From JAAYWY01 sp050945275 (lineage in GTDB: Bacteria; Bacillota; DTU030; DUMP01): 6,833 nt of DNA. The notes beneath the pieces were generated by a model. The model did no database searches and was not told where the DNA came from. It saw only the letters and a list, made by a program, of their open reading frames with translations. The stretch lies in NCBI GenBank assembly GCA_050945275.1, contig JBMNSQ010000095.1, positions 1 to 6,833 of the forward strand. Direction: 5' to 3'. Shown here in pieces: positions 1 through 5,174 of the stretch; within the stretch, counting starts at the first letter, position 1, and every line of letters begins with the position of its first letter. The translations under genes and the position numbers were made by a program.

Positions 1-109
1 TGGTACACTTCGCCCGGAGAAACCGTTAACTAGGGCAGAAGCAGCTTGTCTGCTGCAAGCGTGGTTAGGTGCTTATAAAAGCGCACTTCAAGTGTCAATA
101 TGGGCATGA
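1..109 (+). CDS. C-terminal end of an SLH-domain surface protein (partial)
   Basis: Reading from base 2 gives 35 codons and a TGA at 107-109. The visible residues begin GTLRPEKPLTRAEAACLLQ and continue through AWLGAYKSAL to the stop. The pattern G-x-hydrophobic-RP-x-x-P-LTRAEAA-x-LL is the typical end of an S-layer homology (SLH) repeat, the module that anchors exported proteins to pyruvylated secondary cell-wall polymer. The rest of the protein lies outside the window, so its main activity (S-layer protein, hydrolase or other) cannot be told. Having the SLH motif about 15 residues from the C-terminus fits the common arrangement in which SLH repeats end the protein. The identification rests on one short motif. 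Confidence 0.7.
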   Translation, partial: GTLRPEKPLTRAEAACLLQAWLGAYKSALQVSIWA

Positions 110-150
110 AATATCATCACTATACCAAGGCACACTTTTGGGTATACAGA

Positions 151-179
151 TAGAGATTGATGGTAAACCATACTATAAT
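151..179 (+). promoter_or_regulatory. Candidate sigma-A promoter of ylmH with a palindrome between its boxes
   Basis: A perfect -10 box TATAAT (174-179) lies 17 bases after TAGAGA (151-156), a 4/6 match to TTGACA. Between them is the palindrome ATGGT-AA-ACCAT (160-171), placed like a repressor operator. Transcription from here would give ylmH a leader of about 175 bases. The -35 box is weak, so the call depends on the -10 box and its position. Confidence 0.4.
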
Positions 180-220
180 ATTATTTAATAACGCTAAATG
201 CAGTTTTTGCAAGAAAGGTT

Positions 221-240
221 AAGCGTTCGAGGGGACGCTT
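221..240 (+). terminator. Weak hairpin, possible terminator or leader attenuator
   Basis: AAGCGT (221-226) and ACGCTT (235-240) form a perfect 6-bp stem around an 8-base loop and are followed by TCTTATT. It could end the SLH-protein transcript. However, it lies downstream of the candidate ylmH promoter, so if that promoter is real the hairpin sits in the ylmH leader. The stem is short and the T-run interrupted. Confidence 0.3.
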
Positions 241-362
241 TCTTATTGTGCTCATAGACATGCTCTGGGTTAGTATTTACATGGCCTAAATACAACCAGC
301 AGGGTTTATACAAACAAATCGGAACGGCTTTCGGTAGTTTCGTTAGAGGTGATGCTAATATT

Positions 363-1136
363 ATGAAAGAGGATAAACAGTGTGAGTTGCTACTGGCGCG
401 CTTAGCGGATTTGAGGCAGCAGGTGCAGCGCAGCGGACGCTGTATGGCTACGGCGTTTCTTGATCCGGCTGAGATGGCAGTAGCGAAAAAGTTTGCACAC
501 TATGAAGCTGGAGACTTGTCCTTCTTTGTGTCCGGTGGCTATCCGGAGGCGGAACGGACGGTACTTTTTTTATGCCCTAACTGGCTGGATGCTGCAACAG
601 AGTTTAGGCGCAAGCCCCCTATTGCGGCTCTCTCTGCTGTTTGGTCGGCTCGGTTTTACACTCTTGGACATCGTGATCTACTTGGGGCCATCTTGGGACT
701 GGGGCTTAAACGCAACCAAATAGGCGACATTTTAATGAGTGAAGGTATGGCGCAAGTTATCGTGTTGGCGGGCATCGCCGACTATATTACTCAGGAGCTA
801 AAAACTGCTGGCCGAGCTTCGGTTAGGGTTAAACTGTTGGATCTTGCGGAAGTGATACCCCCTGTTCGTAAGGTAAAAGAGATCCGGACTACGGTGGCCT
901 CTCCCCGCTTGGATTCACTGTTGGCAGCTGCGTTTGGTATGTCTCGTTCCAAGGCTGTGCCACTTATTACCGCCGAGCGCGTGGAGGTAAATTACGAGCT
1001 GGTGGCGGATCCATCATTTACAGTAGAAGAGGGAGCCATGCTGTCGGTGCGGGGCTTGGGCCGGGCGCAATTGGTGGCTTTGCCGGGCCAAACTAAAAAA
1101 GGACGCTTGATAGCGGTCTTGGAACGATTTCTTTAG
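363..1136 (+). CDS. ylmH: YlmH-family S4-domain RNA-binding protein (RqcP2)
   Basis: This 257-residue protein matches the full length of the YlmH family, described in Bacillus as a ribosome-associated quality-control factor that binds stalled large subunits and helps C-terminal tailing. Residues 1 to about 170 form the YlmH N-terminal region, with the family signature LGHRDLLGAILGLGLKRNQIG at about 101-121. Residues 180-245 are an S4 RNA-binding domain (RLDSLLAAAFGMSRSKA followed by ERVEVN and VEEGAMLSVRG). The ATG start has a good ribosome binding site, AGAGGTGAT at 345-353, 9 bases upstream. In many Firmicutes ylmH lies in the sepF-ylmG-ylmH-divIVA cell-division cluster. Here it stands alone between an SLH gene and a small membrane-protein gene. 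The family is secure; the molecular role comes from studies of the family. Confidence 0.93.
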   Translation: MKEDKQCELLLARLADLRQQVQRSGRCMATAFLDPAEMAVAKKFAHYEAGDLSFFVSGGYPEAERTVLFLCPNWLDAATEFRRKPPIAALSAVWSARFYTLGHRDLLGAILGLGLKRNQIGDILMSEGMAQVIVLAGIADYITQELKTAGRASVRVKLLDLAEVIPPVRKVKEIRTTVASPRLDSLLAAAFGMSRSKAVPLITAERVEVNYELVADPSFTVEEGAMLSVRGLGRAQLVALPGQTKKGRLIAVLERFL

Positions 1137-1149
1137 TGCAAAAAATGAG

Positions 1150-1207
1150 AAACGCCTCATCTATACCGTCGGATGCGACTTAATTCTTAGAGGGAGATGA
1201 GGCGTTT
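1150..1207 (+). terminator. Long-loop inverted repeat after ylmH, likely terminator
   Basis: AAACGCCTCATCT (1150-1162) and AGATGAGGCGTTT (1195-1207) are perfect 13-bp complements. The 32-base loop holds its own small hairpin, GTCG-GATG-CGAC (1168-1179). The stem starts 13 bases after the ylmH stop and ends in TTTT (1205-1208). Position and A/T flanks suggest an intrinsic terminator that works in both directions, but the loop is long and the T-run short. Confidence 0.5.
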
Positions 1208-1231
1208 TATGGTGTTATATTTACTTACTGT

Positions 1232-1261
1232 TTCATAGGAAGAGATCTTAGATGTTATAAT
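1232..1261 (+). promoter_or_regulatory. Sigma-A-like promoter of the leader and small membrane-protein gene
   Basis: TTCATA (1232-1237, 4/6 match to TTGACA) and a perfect TATAAT (1256-1261) are separated by 18 bases. Transcription should begin near 1268, directly before the first paired element of the folded leader. It starts after the inverted repeat that closes ylmH, so the small gene is probably its own transcription unit. Confidence 0.5.
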
Positions 1262-1267
1262 TGCCGA

Positions 1268-1398
1268 AGGAGGATAGAGAAGAAACAAAGGAACTATCCC
1301 CAAAGCTACTAACAAAGCAATAAGAGTACCGGCTTGGCCAAGCTACTTATCTAACTTTCCACCTACGCGAATTAGCGGTAGATGCATACGCATTTTTT
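1268..1398 (+). promoter_or_regulatory. Structured 5' leader RNA, possible riboswitch or attenuator (family unassigned)
   Basis: Several pairings follow one another. GGATAG (1272-1277) pairs with CTATCC (1294-1299). AGCTACT (1304-1310) pairs with AGTA-CCG-GCT (1325-1334) with CCG bulged. A second AAGCTACT (1340-1347) can pair with the same 1325-1335 segment around a GGCC loop, extended by ATAAG/CTTAT (1320-1324 with 1346-1350), so the two folds exclude each other. Next come CTACGC/GCGGTAG (1363-1368 with 1375-1381) and AGATGC-ATAC-GCATTT (1380-1395), which ends in a run of six Ts (1393-1398), a weak terminator-like end. The core CAAAGCTAC faintly resembles the class I cyclic-di-GMP (GEMM) aptamer. 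A GNRA tetraloop and the normal 3' consensus were not found, so no family is assigned. Confidence 0.42.
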
Positions 1399-1432
1399 CA
1401 AGTGGTAATACAAAGCAAGGAAGTGATTACAA

Positions 1433-1549
1433 ATGGGTCTTATAATTGTGGTTGCTGTTGCAACATATATACTGTATAAGCTTATTCAGGAGCATATCGA
1501 TGAAAAGTTTGAGGAACTCAAGGAATGGCTAAAAGAGAATAATAATTAA
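1433..1549 (+). CDS. Small single-span membrane protein, 38 residues
   Basis: ATG at 1433 opens a 38-codon frame ending in TAA at 1547-1549. The ribosome binding site AAGGAAGTG (1417-1425) matches 8 of 9 bases of the ideal AAGGAGGTG, 7 bases before the ATG. The same nine bases at the same spacing precede parB. Residues 2-18 (GLIIVVAVATYILYKLI) form one hydrophobic span. Residues 19-35 form an acidic amphipathic helix with I22, F26, L29 and L33 on one face, seven acidic residues and W32, ending in NNN. The N-terminus lacks the basic residues and cleavage site of an export signal, so it is probably a membrane-anchored micropeptide with an exposed helix. I recognise no family. The ribosome binding site, the promoter and leader upstream, and the coherent span-plus-helix design support a real gene. 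Confidence 0.72.
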   Translation: MGLIIVVAVATYILYKLIQEHIDEKFEELKEWLKENNN

Positions 1550-1590
1550 GCTGGTTAAACATGAGGCTTTGCAATGCTATTTTTATGCGG

Positions 1591-2484
1591 TTACCTACTT
1601 TCCAACAACACAGCTAGTACGATCAGGATGCCGCCGATAAGCTCGCGAATAAAAAGATGCTCTTTTAGAATAAAAAACCCCAGAAGAGTGGTAAAAAAGG
1701 GTTCGGCTGTGGCTACAATGGCGGCGCGACCGGGACCAAGGCGCGAAATTGCCGCCAAAAGGCAACCTAAGGCTAGCACCGACGGAACTAGGACCAAAAA
1801 CAGCATTAAGCCGATGTTAATTGGGGTTACAGAAAAGGTAAGCGGTGTTTGGGTGACTAGGGCAATTATAAATAGGGCTGCGGTAGCGCTGGCTGTAGTT
1901 CCGGTACTTACTATCGGTACGGGTAGCTTGTCTAATGAGCGATCGCTTAGGATAAGAAAGATGGCATTGCCGAAGGCTGCCGCCACGGCACAAAGTAGGC
2001 CGGGCCAGGAGACGCTGCTTAGTGCTGGCCCGGCAATAATAACAAGACCAACTAAAGTAAGGATTAAAGCTAGCACCCGTTTTTTGGTTGGATGAATACC
2101 GAGAAACAAAACTTCCAAAACTGTAACCAGGGTAGGATAAAGGTAAAACAGAAAGATGGCCAGTCCTGCCGGTATGTACATAAAAGCGTAAAACAAGAAC
2201 AATACCGTGGCTCCTTGGGATAATCCCAACAGAAAAAGGGTGTATAGCTGGGCATGGTGTAAATGGTGCGACTTGTAGTGGGGGCGAGCCCAGAGAGCGA
2301 ACATTAATGTGGCCAAGAGGAAGCGCCAGGTCAGCACTGCTAGAGGCGGCAGACCTTGGGCGTACAGCAGCTTGGCCGCTATAGCCTCGCTGCTATAGGC
2401 TAGTCCAGCTATGAGAGCTAATGCAATTCCTGTAATAAGGCGGTGGCTATCCTTCGGACCAGAGACGGATTCGGTATGGTTCAA
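1591..2484 (-). CDS. EamA/DMT-family membrane transporter
   Basis: This is a drug/metabolite-transporter superfamily permease with two EamA repeats and about ten membrane helices. The first repeat opens with LITGIALALIAGLAYSSEAI and ends in YPTLVTVLEVLFLG plus the helix after KKRV. The second ends with the family signature GPGRAAIVATAEPFFTTLLG followed by FFILKEHL. Such proteins export amino acids, nucleotides or other metabolites from the cytoplasm; the substrate is unknown here. I chose TTG at 2484 (297 residues) because GAAGGTG (2490-2496) lies 5 bases upstream and the first helix then starts after a short tail. An in-frame ATG at 2535 would add 17 residues (314 in all) but has no ribosome binding site. 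The loop after helix 2 is His-rich (HYKSHHLHH). The gene converges on the small membrane-protein gene, with 41 bases between the stops. Confidence 0.88.
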   Translation of the reverse strand: MNHTESVSGPKDSHRLITGIALALIAGLAYSSEAIAAKLLYAQGLPPLAVLTWRFLLATLMFALWARPHYKSHHLHHAQLYTLFLLGLSQGATVLFLFYAFMYIPAGLAIFLFYLYPTLVTVLEVLFLGIHPTKKRVLALILTLVGLVIIAGPALSSVSWPGLLCAVAAAFGNAIFLILSDRSLDKLPVPIVSTGTTASATAALFIIALVTQTPLTFSVTPINIGLMLFLVLVPSVLALGCLLAAISRLGPGRAAIVATAEPFFTTLLGFFILKEHLFIRELIGGILIVLAVLLESR

Positions 2485-2562
2485 AGTGACACCTTCTTTC
2501 TGGTGTTGGATGATACAAAGCAGCTTCATGTTCATGGCCGCTGCGACTTTGTTAAATTAATA

Positions 2563-2593
2563 GGGCTACCCCAAAGCATGCCTGGGGTAGCCC
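2563..2593 (-). terminator. Strong hairpin ending the nfnA-nfnB transcript
   Basis: GGGCTACCCC (2563-2572) and GGGGTAGCCC (2584-2593) form a perfect 10-bp, GC-rich stem around 11 bases. On the minus strand it is followed by TATTAATTT, so it probably ends transcription from nfnB before the transporter gene. The tail is not a pure T-run, so termination may be partial and allow some read-through into the transporter. Confidence 0.6.
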
Positions 2594-2608
2594 ACCCTTC
2601 AGTAGGTC

Positions 2609-2634
2609 AAGTAAGGAGCGAGCCTTCCTTACTT
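2609..2634. repeat. 9-bp inverted repeat over the nfnB stop codon
   Basis: AAGTAAGGA (2609-2617) and TCCTTACTT (2626-2634) are perfect complements around 8 bases, and the nfnB stop codon (2629-2631) lies inside the right arm. On the plus strand the stem is followed by AATTTTTT, a proper intrinsic-terminator tail. On the minus strand the flank is not T-rich. It could therefore stop antisense transcription coming from the transporter side, or stabilise the nfnB mRNA end. Confidence 0.45.
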
Positions 2635-4041
2635 AATTTTTTCCGGCAGGGTTTGGAGGTAATCATCGATGGCGCGAGCAGCACTTTTACCGGCTCCCAT
2701 AGCCAATATCACTGTGGCCGCGCCAGTGACGATGTCACCACCAGCGAAAACACCCGGACGGGACGTAATGCCGGTTTCTTCGTCGGCTAAGATGGTACCT
2801 TTCTTGGATAGATCGAGGCCAGGGGTTGTCCTCGTAACTAAGGGGTTGGGCCCTTGGCCAATAGCTACTACTACTGTGTCTATGGGTATATCAAATTCTG
2901 AATCGGGGATAGCAACGGGCCGTCTGCGCCCACTGGCATCGGGTTCGCCCAGTTCATAGCGGATACAGCGCATGTTATTCACATAACCTTGTTCGTCGCC
3001 ACTGTACTCGACTGGACTGGTGAGGAATTGGAACTTAACCCCTTCTTCTTCAGCATGGTCGGCTTCTTCTTTTCGGGCTGGAAGCTCTTCGCGGGAACGG
3101 CGATAAACAATGGTTACTTCTTTCGCCCCAAGCCGAAGGGCGGTTCGGGCTGAGTCCATAGCGACGTTGCCGCCGCCGATTACGGCTACCCTCTCCCCTA
3201 CTTTGATTGGAGTGCCGTACTTGGGGAACAGGTAAGCTTTCATTAAGTTGGTTCGGGTTAGGAACTCGTTGGCGGAATAAACGTTTAGTAAATTCTCGCC
3301 TGGTATTCCCATAAAATGCGGTAGACCGGCACCGCTAGAAATGAAGACAGCGTCAAAGCCACGTTCAAACAACTCATCGACCGTAGCGGTTTCACCGATA
3401 ACAAAGTCCGGTTTAATTTCGACCCCTAGCTGCCTGACATAATCGATTTCTTTTTGCACAATCTGTTTTGGCAGTCTAAACTCAGGAATACCGTACATAA
3501 GCACGCCGCCTGGAAGATGCAGGGCTTCAAAAATGGTGACTTTGTGTCCCAACCGAGCTAAGTCGGCCGCTGCTGTAAGTCCGGCCGGGCCAGAACCAAC
3601 AACAGCTACTTTAAATCCAGATGGATCAGGCAGTTTGGGACTGTGGCCGGTACCGGAGGCCATATCCCAGTCAGCCGCAAAGCGCTCTAACCGACCGATG
3701 CCTACTGGTTCACCTCTTTTGGCCAGTGTGCAGTATTTCTCGCATTGATTCTCCTGGGGACAGACACGGCCGCAAACGGCCGGCAGGTTGTTTTTACTTT
3801 TAATGGTTTCTATAGCTGACGCGTAATCTTTCTTCTTAATGTGGGTAATAAACTCGGGAATGTCTACTTCCACCGGGCAACCTTGTTTACACGGTGCATT
3901 TCGGCAATCGAGACAGCGGGCAGCTTCTTCTAGTGCCTGTTCTTCAGTGTAACCAAGGGCCACTTCGTTAAAGTTTTTTACGCGATGCTTAGGTTCTTGC
4001 AATGGAATAGGTGTTTTTGTTAGTTTGAGTGGCACTGGCAA
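2629..4041 (-). CDS. nfnB: NADPH-binding subunit NfnB of electron-bifurcating ferredoxin:NADP oxidoreductase (GltA-like)
   Basis: The 470-residue protein has the fold of the glutamate synthase small subunit. With NfnA it should couple NADPH oxidation or formation to NAD and ferredoxin in the cytoplasm. Eight cysteines in the N-terminal domain (C43, C46, C51, C55, C90, C94, C100, C104) supply two [4Fe-4S] clusters; in characterised NfnB one cluster also uses a Glu, possibly E97 here. An FAD-binding GSGPAG lies at 149-154, an NADPH-binding GGGNVAMDSA at 289-298 with YRRSREELPAR after it, and the C-terminal flavin segment FAGGDIVTGA at 432-441. No glutamate synthase large subunit is nearby, and the 22-base overlap with nfnA argues for Nfn rather than glutamate synthesis. 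The start is TTG after GAGGGGGG (4045-4052). A GTG two codons in (4033-4035) is the alternative. Many databases would label it gltA. Confidence 0.9.
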   Translation of the reverse strand: MPVPLKLTKTPIPLQEPKHRVKNFNEVALGYTEEQALEEAARCLDCRNAPCKQGCPVEVDIPEFITHIKKKDYASAIETIKSKNNLPAVCGRVCPQENQCEKYCTLAKRGEPVGIGRLERFAADWDMASGTGHSPKLPDPSGFKVAVVGSGPAGLTAAADLARLGHKVTIFEALHLPGGVLMYGIPEFRLPKQIVQKEIDYVRQLGVEIKPDFVIGETATVDELFERGFDAVFISSGAGLPHFMGIPGENLLNVYSANEFLTRTNLMKAYLFPKYGTPIKVGERVAVIGGGNVAMDSARTALRLGAKEVTIVYRRSREELPARKEEADHAEEEGVKFQFLTSPVEYSGDEQGYVNNMRCIRYELGEPDASGRRRPVAIPDSEFDIPIDTVVVAIGQGPNPLVTRTTPGLDLSKKGTILADEETGITSRPGVFAGGDIVTGAATVILAMGAGKSAARAIDDYLQTLPEKIK

Positions 4042-4868
4042 TGACCCCCCTCGTGTGAATTGGTAAGTGCTTGTTGTTCCTTATCCTTGTACGTGTTCAT
4101 ACGACGCATGGCTAAGTCCCAATCGATTAAGTGACCGTCAAATTCGGGGCCGTCTACGCAAGCGAATTTAGTCGCGCCGCCAACACTAACACGACAGGCG
4201 CCGCACATGCCCGTACCGTCCACCATAATAGGGTTCATACTGACAACGGTCGGAATCTTAAAGGGCTCGGTTGTTTTGGCCACAAAACGCATCATAATAG
4301 TAGGCCCGATAGCCCAGACTCGCTTTACGGGTCGGCCGCCCTCCAGGAGTTCCTTTAGAGGTTCGGTGACCAAGCCATGACGACCGTGTGTGCCATCATC
4401 GGTACAAACAATTAGTTCATCGCTGCACTGACGTAGGCGATCTTCCCAGAACAATAGTTCTTTTGTGCGGGCACCCATAATAGAGATCACTTCGTTACCG
4501 GCAGCTTTTAGAGCCCGGGCGATGGGGAATATGGGGGCCACCCCTACACCACCGCCGACACAGACCACCGTACCGTAATTTTCGATGGTAGACGGTTGAC
4601 CTAGCGGCCCAACAAAGGTAGCCAGTTTGTCACCAGCCTCAAAAGTAGCTAGTTTCTTAGTGGAGTACCCTACCTCTTGGAAGATACAAGTTATCGTGCC
4701 GGCTTCGCGATCAAAATCGGCAATGGTAAGGGGTACGCGCTCACCCTCCTCGTCCACGCGCAGGATGATAAATTGGCCTGCTTGGGCTTTCGCGGCAACA
4801 TCGGGTGCTTCCACTACCATTTGGTAAACAACAGATGATAAAGGTTCTTTGTGGGTAATTCGATACAA
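4020..4868 (-). CDS. nfnA: NAD-binding FAD/[2Fe-2S] subunit NfnA (PyrK-like)
   Basis: This is the small subunit of NADH-dependent reduced ferredoxin:NADP oxidoreductase, a ferredoxin-NADP-reductase-type protein related to PyrK and to sulfide dehydrogenase subunit beta. From a TTG at 4868 it has 282 residues, the usual length, and starts YRITHKEPL like its relatives. The FAD-binding RVPLTIADFD is at 44-53, the NAD-binding GGGVGVAPIFPIA at 105-117, and the [2Fe-2S] motif at C222-GA-C225-R with FAC237VDGPEFDGH. Characterised NfnA proteins are reported to use an Asp as a cluster ligand, and D239 after C237 is a candidate here. AAGGGGAGGT (4877-4886) lies 8 bases before the TTG. An upstream ATG at 4967 would add 33 residues unlike the family. 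The gene overlaps nfnB by 22 bases, so the two are probably translationally coupled. The last residues, HEGGHCQCHSN, are unusually rich in His and Cys. Confidence 0.9.
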   Translation of the reverse strand: MYRITHKEPLSSVVYQMVVEAPDVAAKAQAGQFIILRVDEEGERVPLTIADFDREAGTITCIFQEVGYSTKKLATFEAGDKLATFVGPLGQPSTIENYGTVVCVGGGVGVAPIFPIARALKAAGNEVISIMGARTKELLFWEDRLRQCSDELIVCTDDGTHGRHGLVTEPLKELLEGGRPVKRVWAIGPTIMMRFVAKTTEPFKIPTVVSMNPIMVDGTGMCGACRVSVGGATKFACVDGPEFDGHLIDWDLAMRRMNTYKDKEQQALTNSHEGGHCQCHSN

Positions 4869-4876
4869 GTTACAGT

Positions 4877-4886
4877 ACCTCCCCTT
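4877..4886 (-). promoter_or_regulatory. Ribosome binding site that fixes the nfnA TTG start
   Basis: AAGGGGAGGT on the minus strand contains GGGGAGGT, close to the ideal site, 8 bases before the TTG at 4868. No comparable site precedes the ATG at 4967, so this site decides the start. Confidence 0.75.
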
Positions 4887-5018
4887 TTTGAAAATCAGAC
4901 GGGTTATAGATTCATAAGGTCTAACTGGACCAAAACTAGAAGCCGTTAAGTGGCTCAATAAAAACATGAACTGTAGAGGGATCGAAGAAAATTGAATTGT
5001 GATGTCAAATCATCAACT

Positions 5019-5027
5019 ATTATAGCA
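5019..5027 (-). promoter_or_regulatory. Extended -10 promoter element for nfnA-nfnB
   Basis: The minus strand reads TGCTATAAT: a perfect -10 box with the TGn extension that can replace a good -35 box, which is missing here. The start point would be near 5012 and the leader about 144 bases. TGATG-TCAAAT-CATCA (5000-5015) lies over the predicted start point, where an operator could act. Confidence 0.45.
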
Positions 5028-5174
5028 GAAAACGAAGAGAAAAGGCAGGAAAAACTAACATTGTGAAAAAACAAACAAACAATACCAGGTTTGTGGTGGT
5101 TTTTGCCGATAAAAGAAGGAACATCCGTCAGGGTGTGGAATTAAGTACAAGATTACATATTGAGGTGACGGCTT

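Larger units (their letters stand above)
4869..5174. other. Divergent intergenic region between nfnA and parA
   Basis: These 306 bases hold the start signals of nfnA (minus) and parA (plus). I see the nfnA ribosome binding site at 4877-4886, an extended -10 for nfnA at 5019-5027, an imperfect palindrome at 5000-5015 and the parA ribosome binding site at 5166-5172. A GTG-started frame from 5063 has no ribosome binding site and overlaps parA by 140 bases, so no gene is called. No clear parA -35/-10 pair was found, although TATTAT (5018-5023) overlaps the nfnA -10 box on the other strand. Confidence 0.6.

Noticed and set aside
1304..1350. Class I cyclic-di-GMP (GEMM) riboswitch
   Set aside because: Only the CAAAGCTAC core is suggestive. 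The GNRA tetraloop, the GGGCCT-type third stem and the 3' consensus are missing, so I kept it as an unassigned structured leader.
1574..2095. 173-codon plus-strand frame
   Set aside because: It lies antisense to the transporter gene, has a composition typical of reverse-complement shadow coding and no ribosome binding site.
2629..4041. Glutamate synthase small subunit acting in ammonia assimilation
   Set aside because: No large subunit is present, and the overlapping nfnA partner is the hallmark of Nfn. The GltA label remains a homology name only.
4081..4089. Possible DnaA box TTATCCTTG
   Set aside because: It has several mismatches to TTATCCACA, is isolated and lies inside nfnA, so it is no evidence for an origin in this window.
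4918..4931. Small hairpin GGTC-TAACTG-GACC in the nfnA leader
   Set aside because: A four-base stem is expected by chance and has no terminator tail.
4866..4967. Longer nfnA from ATG 4967
   Set aside because: The 33 extra residues do not resemble NfnA N-termini, and the strong ribosome binding site sits inside this stretch just before TTG 4868.
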